Shown here: positions 1 through 9,765 of the stretch, one piece after another
Position numbering within the stretch: position 1 is the stretch's first letter
Layout of the letters: each line of letters starts with the position of its first letter
Source: Jeotgalibacillus malaysiensis
GTDB lineage: Bacteria; Bacillota; Bacilli; Bacillales; Jeotgalibacillaceae
Assembly: GCA_000818095.1 (NCBI GenBank)
Contig: CP009416.1
Coordinates: 2,588,501 to 2,652,500, forward strand
Length of the DNA: 64,000 bases
Direction: 5' to 3'
The notes under the pieces: model-generated
What the model was told of the DNA's origin: nothing
The model's input: only the letters and a program-made list of their open reading frames with translations
Databases searched by the model: none
Program-made: the position numbers and the translations under genes

Positions 1-173
1 AAAAAGCTGAGACATTCTATGTACCACGGTTTGACCGCTGTCCTGACATCCCTGCGCTCCCTTTTCAATCTGACAGTTCCTGCAACAATAGCTGCAATCA
101 TGCCGATTAAAAGCACCGGATTTAATAAGCCCAACAGCGCGCCAGGCAATTCACTTATCCATTGATTGAACAT
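1..173 (-). CDS. N-terminus of a membrane protein, probably MinJ/YvjD-like (partial)
   Basis: The gene runs off the left edge, so only the first 57 codons are visible. The ATG at 171-173 follows a G-rich ribosome binding site (six G five bases upstream). The product starts with MFNQWISELPGALLGLLN, has one hydrophobic segment at about residues 10-33, then a basic stretch RLKRERRDV. This hydrophobic start followed by a KRER motif, and the place beside the ftsEX/peptidase genes, resembles the division-topology protein MinJ (YvjD) of Bacillus, which lies near this locus in B. subtilis. The assignment rests mainly on synteny; any multi-pass membrane protein could begin this way. Confidence 0.4.
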   Translation of the reverse strand, partial: MFNQWISELPGALLGLLNPVLLIGMIAAIVAGTVRLKRERRDVRTAVKPWYIECLSF

Positions 174-418
174 ACGATCCCCCCCGGTCGATAACAAATT
201 CTTGTATTTATTGTATCAGACCTGAGGGAATCGCTGTATAGGAATTTCGCCCGGGTCACGCCTTATTTTTAATGCAGTTAGTGCTTTGCGATGAATTCAA
301 TCGCAGACTGAAGCTGGTGGTCATGATTCGGATTCTTTCTATACAGCTCAAGCGTGGACTCAAGCTTTTTCAGCTGGTGACCCTGGAGGTGGATTATGTT
401 TGGGTTTACAATTTTTGT

Positions 419-508
419 GCGGTACACCGGGGACGGAGTTGTGTGTTCCACTTTTAGAATCATTCTAAAAATGACTCACTTAACTCCGTCCCCGGTGTGC
501 CGGTGTAC
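419..508. repeat. Composite inverted repeat with GGGGACGG arms
   Basis: The left arm (419-440) and right arm (482-508) are inverted copies sharing GGTACACCGG..GGACGGAGTT, with a few extra bases in the right arm. Between them lies a second palindrome, TTTTAGAAT-C-ATTCTAAAA, at 452-470. The rest of the 174-515 gap shows no convincing gene; a 61-codon minus-strand reading frame (278-463) crosses the repeat and lacks a ribosome binding site. The element resembles the dispersed GGGAC/GGGTC palindromes elsewhere in this window. Confidence 0.8.
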
Positions 509-517
509 CACCACAAC

Positions 518-547
518 AAAAAAACTCCCAAACCGAAGTCTGGGAGT
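518..547 (-). terminator. Rho-independent terminator of the M23 peptidase gene
   Basis: On the minus strand a 7-bp stem (ACTCCCA with TGGGAGT, loop GACTTCGGTT) is followed by a run of T, nine bases past the stop codon of the peptidase gene. Confidence 0.85.
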
Positions 548-555
548 CTGCTAGA

Positions 556-1962
556 TTAGAATGAGATATATTTACGTGGGTTAACAGCATTTGACTTAGA
601 GCCGTTCCATGCGCCTTCGTGAAGTTCGAAGTGAAGGTGAGACCCAAATGAGAATCCTGTGTTACCCATGCCGCCAATGTATTGGCCTTTTTCGATATAC
701 TGTCCGCCTGATACAGCGATGCTGCTTAGGTGAGCGTATACAGTTGTGAATGTCTGTCCATTTACGCTGTGCGTTAGGATGATCATGTTACCATAACCAC
801 CGTTTTCACCACCAGCTGCTTTAACTACATAACCATCGGCAGCTGCAACGATTGCTGAACCTGTACCGTTAGCAACGTCAATTCCATAGTGGTAACGTGT
901 ATTACCGTTTAGAATATCCCAGCCAAATTCAGTTGTGATTCTTCCGCTTGCAGGTGTTGTCCATGCACCAGCTGATACAGGAGCTGATACTGATGGTGCT
1001 GATGGCTGTGAAGAACTGCTTGAACTGCTTGAGCTGCTGGCACTACTTGAACTGCTAGTCTGGGCTGCTGCTTGTCTCTCAGCTTCAGCTTGTCTTTCAG
1101 CCTCTGCCTGTCTTTCTGCTTCTGCCTGTCTTTGTCTTTCAAGTTCTTTCTGACGCTCAATTTCTCTTTGTCTAGCAAGCTCAGCAAGACGTTCCTGCTC
1201 TGCTACAATTTGATTTTCAACGTCTGCTGCTAATTCTTTAAGTTCACTGTCTTCTTCCTGAAGCTTAGACTTTTCGTCTTCTAGTTCATCCTGTTTTGCT
1301 TCAAGATTTGCCATTAGCGCATCTTTATCAGCTTTTTGAGCATCCAGATCAGCTTTCAATCCATCAAGCTCAGCTTTCTGAGCTTCAAGCTCTTCAAGCT
1401 GCTGCTGAACTTCTGCTTCTTTTTGTTCAAGAGATTCTTTATCCTGACGCTGTTCTTCCATGATTTTACGATCTGCATCTACAAGCGTATTAACTGCTGA
1501 GAAGCGATCGATGAAATCTCCGAAGTTTTCAGCCCCCAGTAATACATCAATGTAGCTTACAGAGCCACCAGTTAACTGAATCGCACGTGCACGTTCTTCT
1601 AATAATGCATTACGCTCTTCGATTTTTCTTTTCAGCTCTTCAATTTCTCCCTGAAGCTTCTCAATCTCTGCATTTGTTTCATCGATTTCTACTGAAACAG
1701 CTTCAATTTGGTTGGTTGTATCTTTAATTTCAGCATCAAGTTTTTTGATCTCATCAGTTACTTTTGCCTGCTCTGCAACAATCTCTTCAATACGGTTATT
1801 AGTTTTACTAATTTCACCGCTGATTTCTTCACGCTGGTTTTCAATTGATGAACGTTCTTCTTTTAAATTGTCTAAAGTTTCAGCAGAGGCTGTGTTGATT
1901 ACCGGAAAACTTCCTGCAACAAGTGCTGCTGCCAATGACAAGCTGACGAATGACTTTTTCAC
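556..1962 (-). CDS. Secreted coiled-coil murein hydrolase or activator with M23 domain (EnvC/CwlO-like)
   Basis: A 468-residue exported protein. Residues 1-27 are a signal peptide ending in ASA. Residues about 28-290 form a long heptad-rich coiled coil, followed by repeats of QAEAER and a serine-rich linker. The C-terminus (about 345-455) is a peptidase M23 (LytM) domain with zinc-ligand motifs HYGIDVA and HLHFELH. The start is GTG with AAGGGAGA eight bases upstream. It lies 55 bp downstream of ftsX. In Bacillus FtsEX activates the coiled-coil hydrolase CwlO and in proteobacteria it activates EnvC, so this is the likely partner of the FtsEX pair here. CwlO itself carries an NlpC/P60 domain, so this is not a CwlO orthologue. 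Since both HxxxD and HxH are present, it may be catalytically active. Confidence 0.85.
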   Translation of the reverse strand: MKKSFVSLSLAAALVAGSFPVINTASAETLDNLKEERSSIENQREEISGEISKTNNRIEEIVAEQAKVTDEIKKLDAEIKDTTNQIEAVSVEIDETNAEIEKLQGEIEELKRKIEERNALLEERARAIQLTGGSVSYIDVLLGAENFGDFIDRFSAVNTLVDADRKIMEEQRQDKESLEQKEAEVQQQLEELEAQKAELDGLKADLDAQKADKDALMANLEAKQDELEDEKSKLQEEDSELKELAADVENQIVAEQERLAELARQREIERQKELERQRQAEAERQAEAERQAEAERQAAAQTSSSSSASSSSSSSSSSQPSAPSVSAPVSAGAWTTPASGRITTEFGWDILNGNTRYHYGIDVANGTGSAIVAAADGYVVKAAGGENGGYGNMIILTHSVNGQTFTTVYAHLSSIAVSGGQYIEKGQYIGGMGNTGFSFGSHLHFELHEGAWNGSKSNAVNPRKYISF

Positions 1963-2017
1963 AAAATTGATCTCCCTTCGAATCTAGCATTTCTTTTTAT
2001 ATTTTTCTTTTTAGTGT

Positions 2018-2902
2018 TTATACACGTAGGAACTTTCTGACGGACATAAAGCTTCCCCATACGCCAATTACGACGCCCATCAGAAGAATTAATGCGTTAA
2101 TCTGATATATAAACGGTGAAAATTCAAGGATCTGAATAAATGAATCTTCTAGCCGTGGCTGCATATATTCATATACGTTGTAATACAGGAATGAAACGGC
2201 TGCAATCGGAAGGGTTGATCCGATAATTCCGAGCCAGATTCCTTCAAGGATGAATGGAATTCTGACAAACCAGTTAGAGGCTCCAACCAGCTTCATAATC
2301 TCAATTTCTGTTCTTCTCGCAACAATTGTGATCTTAATTGTGTTTGAAATCAGGAACATTGCGGTAAACAGTAAACCGAAGATCAAAACGGCACCGACGT
2401 TTCTGCTGACTTCAAGAATGCTGAACAGACGATCAATTTTACCTTCTCCGTATTCGACAGAGTGTGTATTCTCTAATGTGCCGATCTGGGAAGCAAGGCG
2501 TTCAGTCTGCCTCGGGTCAAGAGCTTTAACGACAAATTTATCACGGAGCGGGTTGTTCTGTTCGAATAACGCCATCTCCTCACCGAAGCTGTCAATCAGG
2601 CCGGATAGTTCTTCTTCCTTAGTTGAATACTCGATCGATTCAACACCGGATAATTGTTCTATTTCCTGCTCTAACGATGCAACTGCCTGTTCGTCTGCTT
2701 CAAGTTCAACGTAGACGTTCATTTCAACATCGTTTTCTATATCATCTGCGGCTTTATTCATGTTCAGCATAAGTGCTGTGAATACACCGACAAGTAATAG
2801 CGTAACTGTTACCGCACTGACGGATGCGAATGTCATCCATCCGTTTCTCGCAAGACTCTTAAAGCTTTCTCTGAAGTGTCTTGAAATCGTTCTAGCTTTC
2901 AT
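2018..2902 (-). CDS. ftsX: Cell-division protein FtsX
   Basis: A 294-residue permease-like subunit of the FtsEX complex. The visible layout is one N-terminal membrane helix (about residues 25-45), an extracellular domain with VEMNVYVELEADEQ, and three C-terminal helices (about 165-285), which is the usual FtsX fold. The ATG at 2902 (MKARTISRHF) has a GGGGGG ribosome binding site nine bases upstream and overlaps the end of ftsE by 11 bp, so the two are translationally linked. In Bacillus the complex controls peptidoglycan hydrolysis during elongation. The M23 peptidase directly downstream is the probable effector. Confidence 0.93.
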   Translation of the reverse strand: MKARTISRHFRESFKSLARNGWMTFASVSAVTVTLLLVGVFTALMLNMNKAADDIENDVEMNVYVELEADEQAVASLEQEIEQLSGVESIEYSTKEEELSGLIDSFGEEMALFEQNNPLRDKFVVKALDPRQTERLASQIGTLENTHSVEYGEGKIDRLFSILEVSRNVGAVLIFGLLFTAMFLISNTIKITIVARRTEIEIMKLVGASNWFVRIPFILEGIWLGIIGSTLPIAAVSFLYYNVYEYMQPRLEDSFIQILEFSPFIYQINALILLMGVVIGVWGSFMSVRKFLRV

Positions 2903-3578
2903 AACCGTAATCCCCCCGCTGTTCGTCACGGACAATTACACCATTTTCAATGGCAATGACACGGTGGCGGATCGTGTTAACTATTTCACGGTTATGCGTA
3001 GCCATAATAATTGTAGTGCCGCGTGAATTAATTTCTTCAAACAAGTTCATAATTTCCCATGAAGTCTCCGGATCAAGGTTTCCTGTCGGCTCATCGGCGA
3101 TCACCACTTTTGGTGAATTAACGATTGAACGTGCGATAGAAACTCGTTGCTGTTCCCCTCCGGAAAGCTCATCGGGCATCATGCGGGCTTTGTGCTTCAA
3201 TCCTACAAGATCTAAAACTTCCATAACTCTCTGTCTGATCACCTTTGGCTGTTCCTCGATAACTTCTAAAGCAAAAGCTATATTTTCATAAACGGAAAGC
3301 TTATTCAGGAGTTTAAAATCCTGGAAAACTACTCCGATATTTCTGCGTAAATAAGGCACACGCTTGCGCTTAAGTTTCGCAATATCGATCCCGTTTACCA
3401 TAATCGTACCTTTCGTCGGCTTTTCTTCACGGTACATCATTTTGATAAATGTAGACTTACCAGCTCCACTCGGTCCGACAACATAGACGAACTCTCCGGA
3501 CTGAATCTTCACATCAAAACCGTTTGCAGCCATGATACCATTCGGGTACTTTTTGTATACTTCATTCATTTGTATCAT
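2892..3578 (-). CDS. ftsE: Cell-division ATP-binding protein FtsE
   Basis: A 228-residue ABC ATPase of usual FtsE length. Walker A is GPSGAGKST (about residue 36), the signature is LSGGEQQR, Walker B is VVIADEPTGNLD and the switch histidine is in MATHNRE. It starts the ftsE-ftsX-peptidase set, whose order matches B. subtilis. Its upstream gap (3579-3776) carries no gene; AT-rich promoter-like sequence is present but no single promoter stands out. Confidence 0.95.
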   Translation of the reverse strand: MIQMNEVYKKYPNGIMAANGFDVKIQSGEFVYVVGPSGAGKSTFIKMMYREEKPTKGTIMVNGIDIAKLKRKRVPYLRRNIGVVFQDFKLLNKLSVYENIAFALEVIEEQPKVIRQRVMEVLDLVGLKHKARMMPDELSGGEQQRVSIARSIVNSPKVVIADEPTGNLDPETSWEIMNLFEEINSRGTTIIMATHNREIVNTIRHRVIAIENGVIVRDEQRGDYGYES

Positions 3579-3776
3579 AAAAAATACGCACCTTATCTTT
3601 AAATTTCCATGATGACTGTTTCTGGCTGACTGGTGTACATGCCTTCAACTACCGATATAATAGGAATAAATAACTAATTATATGGGCGTGTCGATTTTTG
3701 GCACAAGAACATTATATCATTCTAGCGAATTTTGTTAACGACAATTATATTACAGTTTCATTTCGCCACTGAAATA

Positions 3777-3812
3777 TAAAAAGCACCTTTCTCCAATTTG
3801 GAAAAAGATGCT
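3777..3812 (-). terminator. Rho-independent terminator after cccB
   Basis: On the minus strand the arms AGCATCTTTTTCCAA and TTGGAGAAAGGTGCT pair with few mismatches and are followed by TTTTT. It lies 15 bp after the cytochrome stop codon. Confidence 0.8.
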
Positions 3813-3826
3813 CAAGCTCTGCTATA

Positions 3827-4147
3827 TTATTGCATTTCTGATAGCCATTCTGCAACGACTTCGGCTTCTTCCCCTTCAATTATACCAGCAGGCATACCAC
3901 CCTGACCGTTTTGGATTACACTCAGAATTTCTTCCTGACTCAGCCTTGATCCTACTTCCTGAAGGTTTGGACCGCTGGCACCCTCGAGGTTGTCACCGTG
4001 ACAGCCTGAGCAGTTTCCAATATAGATCTCTTCAGGATCCATTTCACCTGCTGAAGAACCCGTATCAGTTGCTTCCTCTTCTCCGCCGCCACATGCGCCA
4101 AGCAATACTGCTGATCCCAGTGCAACACCTAACCACCATTTTTTCAT
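3827..4147 (-). CDS. cccB: Lipoprotein cytochrome c-551
   Basis: A 106-residue small c-type cytochrome. The lipobox is LLGAC near residue 19, which anchors it to the outer face of the membrane. It then has an acidic Gly/Glu linker and a single haem site CSGCH (motif CxxCH), with a likely axial methionine in the GGMPAG region. It carries electrons between membrane dehydrogenase or bc complexes and terminal oxidases. The ATG at 4147 is preferred to one two codons upstream because AGGTGG is then correctly spaced. Its position between ftsE and the YitT gene is as in B. subtilis cccB. Confidence 0.9.
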   Translation of the reverse strand: MKKWWLGVALGSAVLLGACGGGEEEATDTGSSAGEMDPEEIYIGNCSGCHGDNLEGASGPNLQEVGSRLSQEEILSVIQNGQGGMPAGIIEGEEAEVVAEWLSEMQ

Positions 4148-4200
4148 CAACATCCACCTCTTCTTTAAATTTCTGTCAAATCTTTTCTTAAAATAACATT

Positions 4201-5070
4201 TTACTCCCGTTTGAACCCTTCGCCCAGCACTTCTGATGCATCATTAACGATTACAAAAGCCTTTGGATCGATCTTTTTTACTACATTTTTCAATTTTGTA
4301 AATTCAGTCTGATCAATGACACACATCAAAATAGGTCGTTCATGATCTGTGTATCCGCCATACGCTGACAGCTTTGTCACACCTCTGTCGACTTCATCAA
4401 AAATCGCCTGGCTAATTTCTTCCTGACGGTTCGTGATAATGTGAACCATTTTCGAGCGTTGCCATCCGACCTGCACAAGATCGATCGTCTTACTTGTTAC
4501 GTAAAGTGCAATCAGTGCATACAACCCGAGCTCAATACTGAACACAACTGCCGAACTGAGAACGATTAACCCGTCAATAATTGCGATACTTGTACCAAGA
4601 CCCAGGCCGCTGTACTTATGTATAATCTGCGCAGCCAAATCTGTACCGCCTGTAGATGCTTTACCTCTAAAAACAATTCCTAAACCAATTCCAACACCAA
4701 TTCCACCAAATAATGCGCCAAGAAGCGGGTCTTCTGTCCATGGTGCCCAATTCTCCGTTAAAAATACCCATCCTGGAAGCGCAAGTGTTCCAACAAACGA
4801 CTTCAGCCCAAAGTTTTTACCAAGCAGAATGACACCTGCTATAAATAACGGGATGTTAAAAGAGTACTGCACGATCGCAGGACGCCATTCAAATAACCCA
4901 TTTAAAATCGTACTGATCCCGCTCGTACCACCTGAAGCTACCGCATTCGGAAGGAGGAATACATTAAAAGAAATCGCGACAAATAATGCCCCGATAATCA
5001 CATAAAAATAGTCAATTGCGCCATGCCAGCGTTTCGGCTCACTCTGACCACGGCGATTTTGCTTACTCAT
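4201..5070 (-). CDS. YitT-family membrane protein (YvjA-like)
   Basis: A 289-residue protein with about five membrane helices (roughly residues 18-200, DUF161/YitT fold with GGTSGISTILNG and GGTDLAAQII) and a soluble C-terminal DUF2179 domain (about 205-285) containing THERPILMC-like sequence DHERPILMCVID. The molecular role of the family is not settled. It occupies the yvjA position between prfB and cccB. The 21-bp repeat array begins about 125 bp upstream of its start. Confidence 0.85.
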   Translation of the reverse strand: MSKQNRRGQSEPKRWHGAIDYFYVIIGALFVAISFNVFLLPNAVASGGTSGISTILNGLFEWRPAIVQYSFNIPLFIAGVILLGKNFGLKSFVGTLALPGWVFLTENWAPWTEDPLLGALFGGIGVGIGLGIVFRGKASTGGTDLAAQIIHKYSGLGLGTSIAIIDGLIVLSSAVVFSIELGLYALIALYVTSKTIDLVQVGWQRSKMVHIITNRQEEISQAIFDEVDRGVTKLSAYGGYTDHERPILMCVIDQTEFTKLKNVVKKIDPKAFVIVNDASEVLGEGFKRE

Positions 5071-5196
5071 TGACAGCCATCCTTTCTCTATTCAAGTCTA
5101 CACCGCTAGAGATTATAGCATGTAGCAACATTTCTGTGAATATTGTCATGCTAGAGCGTTAGTGCGGTGAAGGGTTTAGGTTGGGTGCGGGTGGGC

Positions 5197-5345
5197 TGTT
5201 TGCGGTTGGTGGTGTCACTACCGTCGATACTTGTTTCACTTCGGCCGGTCCGCTTCTCACTACCGTCGATCCGGGCGTATCCTACCGTCGCGTGGCAAAA
5301 TACTACCACCACAGCTTCTTACATTACCGTCACCGAACTTTATGG
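5197..5345 (-). repeat. 21-bp periodic array 1 (GACGGTAG class)
   Basis: On the minus strand, degenerate units tagged CGACGGTAG or similar begin at 5332, 5311, 5290, 5268, 5247 and 5226, i.e. spacings of 21, 21, 22, 21 and 21 bp. A very weak seventh unit would start at 5205. The third unit is the 22-bp one and contains GATACGCCCGG, a variant of the core seen in the other arrays. It fills most of the 336-bp gap between prfB and the YitT gene. Confidence 0.8.
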
Positions 5346-5373
5346 TTTATGGATCAGGATCACTTTTACCCAT

Positions 5374-5399
5374 AAAAAATCCGCTGCACCAGGCAGCGG
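5374..5399 (-). terminator. Rho-independent terminator of prfB
   Basis: On the minus strand the stem CCGCTGC/GCAGCGG with a short loop is followed by ATTTTTT. It begins eight bases past the prfB stop. Confidence 0.9.
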
Positions 5400-5406
5400 A
5401 AAAATA

Positions 5407-6511
5407 TTAGTTATTGATCTTAGAACGCAAATACGCATTAATGAATGGATCCAAGTCGCCATCCATTACACCCTGCACGTTACCTGATTCTGTACTCGTA
5501 CGATGATCTTTTACCATTGAATAAGGGTGGAAGACGTATGAGCGGATCTGGCTTCCCCAGCCGATTTCCTTTTGTTCACCGCGGATATCAGCAAGCTTTT
5601 GCTCCTGCTCTTCAATCTTCAGCTGATACAGCTTAGATTTCAGCATTTTCATTGCTGATTCACGGTTTTTGATCTGTGAACGTTCAGACTGGCATGATAC
5701 GACTGAGCCGGTTGGAATGTGCGTAATACGTACGGCTGAGTCAGTTGTGTTAATGTGCTGACCGCCGGCGCCGCTTGCACGGTACGTATCAATTTTCAGG
5801 TCTTCCGTTCTGATCTCAATTTCAATTTCATCATTGAATTCAGGCATGATGTCACAAGATACAAATGACGTGTGACGGCGGCCTGATGAGTCAAATGGTG
5901 AAATACGGACTAGGCGGTGAACGCCTTTTTCTGCTTTCAAATAGCCATATGCGTTGTGGCCTTTAAATAGAAGTGTTACAGACTTGATTCCCGCTTCATC
6001 TCCAGGTAGGTAATCAAGTGTTTCCACTTTATAGCCGCGCTTTTCACCCCAGCGCTGATACATACGGAGCAGCATTGAGCCCCAGTCCTGAGACTCTGTA
6101 CCACCTGCACCCGGGTGTAATTCAAGAATAGCGTTGTTTTTATCGTACGGCTCGCTTAACAGCAGTTGAAGTTCAAACTCATCCAAAGTTTTTCGGAAAG
6201 TTTCAAGTTCAGCGACCATTTCAGCGTGCATGTCTTCATCTGCTTCTTCTTTTAAAAGCTCGAGTGTGACTTCAAGGTTTTCCTGTGTATCAACCAGGTT
6301 TTGATAGCCGTTTACGACATCTTTCAGTGCGTTTTGCTCGTTAATGATGCCTTGTGCTTTTTGCTGGTCGTCCCAGAAAGTTGGTTCTACCATGATTTCG
6401 TCGATTTCAGCGAGTTTTGCCTCCTTGTTTTCTAAGTCAAAGAGACCCCCTGAAGTCCGCCAAAACCTTGGCTGTTTTTTCGAGCTCGTTTCTTACGTCT
6501 GATAATTCCAT
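5407..6511 (-). CDS. prfB: Peptide chain release factor 2, with programmed +1 frameshift
   Basis: RF2 recognises UGA and UAA stop codons and triggers peptide release. The gene is in two frames. The first starts at the ATG at 6511 ([12 protein letters not shown]...) and ends after 24 codons at an in-frame TGA (6437-6439). The second carries the rest down to 5407. The usual frameshift signal is present: AGGGGG followed by CTT TGA C. In the main frame the peptide anticodon motif SPF (RISPFDSSG) and the catalytic GGQ loop (SGAGGQHIN) are intact. Combined length is about 367 residues, normal for RF2. It follows secA, as in B. subtilis, but here 471 bp of repeats separate them. Confidence 0.95.
6437..6451 (-). 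promoter_or_regulatory. prfB autoregulatory +1 frameshift site
   Basis: On the minus strand the sequence reads AGGGGG TCT CTT TGA C. The internal Shine-Dalgarno-like AGGGGG, the slippery CTT and the UGA stop are the conserved elements by which low RF2 levels promote a +1 shift and so more RF2. Confidence 0.95.
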
Positions 6512-6564
6512 TTGAGTTCCACCTTATTTTAAAGTTGATTTTGTATGTTGTTTAAAAACCGCTT

Positions 6565-6690
6565 GTGAATTCCATAGAGGGCTGCGCTTTCCGCGGCCGG
6601 TCCGGCAAGCCTCCTCGGCTAAAGCCTGCGGGGTCTCGCCTGGCCCTTCCTGCCGCAGGAGTCTCCGCCCTCCACTCCAATCACAAGCTG
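6565..6690. repeat. GC-rich palindromic repeat, copy A
   Basis: An imperfect palindrome of about 125 bp. It shares CGCTTTCCG, GCCTCCTCGGC, GCCTGCGGGGTCTC and CAGGAGTC..CCGCCCTCCACTCC with four other copies in this window. It is of the GC-rich intergenic repeat type common in Bacillaceae chromosomes. The gap between secA and prfB (6512-6982) contains this copy, copy B and AT-rich sequence, with no gene. Confidence 0.8.
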
Positions 6691-6817
6691 GGATTACTTT
6701 GTAAAATAAAAAGTCTCTTACTAAAAATAACTAGTATAAGATATAATTCGAAGCTTAGTTAAATTAAACTAGTAATTCTAACAAAACAGATATTAAATAC
6801 CATTATAATATCTGCAC

Positions 6818-6952
6818 AGCTAATGACTGGAGCGGAAGGTGGGAACTCCGGGGCGATAAAGCGGGATAGCTGAGACCCCGCAAGGCGAAGCCTGAGGAGG
6901 CTCAGCGCCCGCCGCCCGGAAAGCCTCCACCTGGAGCTCCAGTCATTAGCCA
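6818..6952. repeat. GC-rich palindromic repeat, copy B (inverted relative to copy A)
   Basis: Same family as copy A in the opposite orientation. The outer arms CTAATGACTGGAG and CTCCAGTCATTAG pair perfectly, and the inside carries GAGACCCCGCAAGGC and GAGGAGGCTCAGCGCC. It lies 31 bp past the secA stop, so the secA transcript would fold it into a long hairpin. Confidence 0.85.
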
Positions 6953-6982
6953 AACTTTATAATTACATCCTAATTAGTCACA

Positions 6983-9490
6983 TTAAACCCCGTGACAATT
7001 CTTATATTTCTTACCGCTGCCGCATGGGCATGGGTCGTTGCGGCCGACATTGTTTTCTTTACGGACCGGCTGGACTTTTTTCTTTGTCTCGCCGTCTGTT
7101 TTCGGGTTGACTGCCTGTCCTTTTGCAACTTCTTCGCGTTCGATGTTGCTTCGGATTTCAGCTTTCATCACGTATTTAGTGACTTCTTCATTAACCGACT
7201 GCTGCATTGTTTCGAACATTGCGAAGCCTTCGTTCTGGTATTCACGCAGCGGGTCGATCTGACCGTATGCACGCAGGTGGATACCCTGACGCAGCTGGTC
7301 CATCGCATCGATATGGTCGATCCACTTTGTATCAAGTGAGCGCAGAAGCACGACTTTTTCAAATTCGCGCATTCTTTCGCCAAGCTCTGCTTCACGTTCG
7401 TCATAACGCTTTGTGACCTCGTCCATGATAAGAGATTTCATCTGATCATTAGATTTGCCTTCAAGCGTTTCTGCTGTGATCACATTTTCAGGAAGCAGGT
7501 TCGCGAAGATGAAGTGTTCAAGACCTTTCAGATCCCACTTGCTTGTTTCTTCAACCATTGGTGCATGGGCATCCACTGCATTGTACACAGTTGTTTCAAC
7601 CATTTTATCAACGATGTGACGAAGATTTTCTGATTCAAGAATTTCATCGCGGTCAGTATAAATGACTTCACGCTGCTGACGAAGGACATCGTCATATTGC
7701 AGAAGCTGCTTACGTGCGTCAAAGTTGTTACCTTCAACACGTTTTTGTGCAGATTCAACTGCGCGTGACACCATTTTACTCTGGATTGGCTGTGAATCAT
7801 CCATACCAAGTCGTGACATCATATTTTTCATATTGTCAGATCCGAAGCGACGCATCAGATCATCTTCCATTGAAAGATAGAACTGTGTGACACCAGGGTC
7901 TCCCTGACGCCCTGCACGACCACGAAGCTGATTATCGATACGGCGTGATTCATGGCGCTCTGTACCAATTACGGCAAGTCCGCCAAGCTCTTTTACCCCA
8001 TCGCCAAGTTTAATATCTGTACCACGGCCGGCCATGTTTGTCGCAATCGTTACTGCACCGCGTTTACCGGCATCCGTAATGATCTGGGCTTCACTGCCAT
8101 GATTCTTCGCATTCAGTACGTTGTGAGGAATGCCTTTTTTCTTCAGCTCACTTGAGATTAATTCAGATGTTTCGATCGCAACGGTACCAACAAGAACCGG
8201 CTGTCCATTCAGATGACGTTCTGCGATATCTTCAATCGCTGCCATATACTTTCCTTTTACGGAAGCATAGATCAGATCGGCTTTATCATCACGCACGATT
8301 TCACGGTTTGTCGGAATGACAACAACTCTCATGTTATAAATGTTGCGGAATTCCTCTTCCTCAGTTTTCGCTGTACCTGTCATACCGGACAGCTTTTCAT
8401 AACGGCGGAAGTAGTTCTGGAATGTAATCGAAGCCATTGTCATCGACTCATTTTGAATCTCAAGACCTTCTTTTGCTTCAATTGCCTGGTGAAGTCCGTC
8501 ACTGTAACGGCGGCCTTTCATCAGACGACCGGTAAATTGGTCAACGATTACAACCTTTCCTTCTTCGACTACATAATCAAAGTCACGTTTCATTGAAGCA
8601 TGTGCTTTTAATGACTGGTTGATATGGTGGTTCAGTGTCACGTGCGCATAGTCAAACAGGTTATCAATGCGGAAGGCTTTCTCCGCTTTTGTGATTCCGT
8701 CTTCTGTGAGCTGCACACCTTTTGTTTTTTCATCGTAAGTGTAATCCTCATCAATTCTAAGGTTACGCACAAATGCATTTGTCTGGATATAAAGCTGCGT
8801 ATTTTTCTGTGCCTGACCCGAGATAATCAGCGGTGTTCTCGCTTCATCAATTAAAATCGAGTCAACTTCATCAATTACAGCAAAGTGAAGCGGGCGCTGA
8901 ACCTTCTGCTCTTTATAAAGCACCATGTTATCGCGAAGATAGTCAAATCCAAGCTCATTGTTTGTGCTGTAAGTGATATCAGCTAAATAAGCTTCACGCT
9001 TTTCATCTTTGTCCATACTATTTAAATTAAGTCCAACAGTCAGACCAAGGAAATTATAAAGCTGTCCCATCTCCTCAGCATCACGGCTGGCAAGATATTC
9101 GTTGACTGTAACAACGTGCACACCTTTTCCAGTAATCGCATTAAGATAAACAGGCATCGTTGACGTCAGCGTTTTACCTTCACCGGTTTTCATTTCTGCA
9201 ATGTTACCTTCGTGAAGTGCTGCTGCACCCATCATCTGAACGCGGTACGGATCAAGTCCAAGTACACGTTTTGCGCCTTCTTTTACTACGGCAAACGCTT
9301 CAGGCATCATATCATCAAGAGATTCACCCTGCTGATAGCGCTTCTTGAATTCATCAGTTTTTGCACGAAGCTGATCGTCAGAAAGCTGTTCAATGCTTCC
9401 TGCTGTTGCCAGCACCTTGTCGGCTACTTTATCAAAACGTTTCACATCACGCTTATTTCCATCAAAAATTTTATTCAAAATTCCAGACAT
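6983..9490 (-). CDS. secA: Protein translocase ATPase SecA
   Basis: The motor ATPase that drives preproteins through SecYEG. At 835 residues it is the usual Bacillus length. The N-terminus has the DEAD motor with GEGKT (about residue 103), [11 protein letters not shown] and the second nucleotide-binding fold with [10 protein letters not shown]. The C-terminus is the zinc-binding tail with [13 protein letters not shown], which binds SecB-like partners or ribosomes. The order secA then prfB is that of B. subtilis. Confidence 0.98.
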   Translation of the reverse strand: MSGILNKIFDGNKRDVKRFDKVADKVLATAGSIEQLSDDQLRAKTDEFKKRYQQGESLDDMMPEAFAVVKEGAKRVLGLDPYRVQMMGAAALHEGNIAEMKTGEGKTLTSTMPVYLNAITGKGVHVVTVNEYLASRDAEEMGQLYNFLGLTVGLNLNSMDKDEKREAYLADITYSTNNELGFDYLRDNMVLYKEQKVQRPLHFAVIDEVDSILIDEARTPLIISGQAQKNTQLYIQTNAFVRNLRIDEDYTYDEKTKGVQLTEDGITKAEKAFRIDNLFDYAHVTLNHHINQSLKAHASMKRDFDYVVEEGKVVIVDQFTGRLMKGRRYSDGLHQAIEAKEGLEIQNESMTMASITFQNYFRRYEKLSGMTGTAKTEEEEFRNIYNMRVVVIPTNREIVRDDKADLIYASVKGKYMAAIEDIAERHLNGQPVLVGTVAIETSELISSELKKKGIPHNVLNAKNHGSEAQIITDAGKRGAVTIATNMAGRGTDIKLGDGVKELGGLAVIGTERHESRRIDNQLRGRAGRQGDPGVTQFYLSMEDDLMRRFGSDNMKNMMSRLGMDDSQPIQSKMVSRAVESAQKRVEGNNFDARKQLLQYDDVLRQQREVIYTDRDEILESENLRHIVDKMVETTVYNAVDAHAPMVEETSKWDLKGLEHFIFANLLPENVITAETLEGKSNDQMKSLIMDEVTKRYDEREAELGERMREFEKVVLLRSLDTKWIDHIDAMDQLRQGIHLRAYGQIDPLREYQNEGFAMFETMQQSVNEEVTKYVMKAEIRSNIEREEVAKGQAVNPKTDGETKKKVQPVRKENNVGRNDPCPCGSGKKYKNCHGV

Positions 9491-9671
9491 GTTAACGCTC
9501 CTTTATATAACGGGCGGAAAAACCGTCCTTGCTATTCATATCGCAAACAGAGTTTATACCCCTGATGCGCTGACTTTAAACCTACGTATACACCTAATTA
9601 TCTTATCACTTACAGGGGGGATATACAAGAAATGGGGGGATGGGGTTTGGTGAGTGTGGCGGTGTAGAGGC

Positions 9672-9718
9672 GGGTCTGTCCCGGGTCTACATTTACCAGG
9701 TAGACCCGGGACAGACCC
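9672..9718. repeat. Perfect 19-bp inverted repeat of the GGGTCTGTCCC family
   Basis: The arms GGGTCTGTCCCGGGTCTAC (9672-9690) and its exact complement (9700-9718) enclose nine bases. The same 19-base arm occurs alone at 52249-52267. It sits between the secA start and the DUF1028 terminator. Confidence 0.9.
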
Positions 9719-9737
9719 CCCTTCTACCCCGCACCCA

Positions 9738-9765
9738 AAACAAAAACCGGGCCTCTGCCCGGTTT
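9738..9765 (-). terminator. Terminator of the GGT-chromate-DUF1028 operon
   Basis: On the minus strand AAACCGGGC and GCCCGGTTT form a 9-bp stem followed by a T-rich tail. It overlaps the last bases of the DUF1028 stop codon. Confidence 0.85.

Noticed and set aside
278-463. 61-codon minus-strand reading frame with a plausible helical C-terminus
   Set aside because: It crosses the inverted repeat at 419-508 and has no ribosome binding site. It could be a gene remnant but cannot be supported.
2250-2714. 154-codon plus-strand frame inside ftsX
   Set aside because: Antisense shadow of a clearly real gene; no ribosome binding site or family features.
5197-5345. CRISPR array
   Set aside because: Units are 21-22 bp with no spacers between conserved repeats, only tags are kept, and no cas gene is near.
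6437-6442. Frameshift mutation or sequencing error in prfB
   Set aside because: The AGGGGG..CTTTGAC context is the conserved programmed frameshift of RF2 genes.
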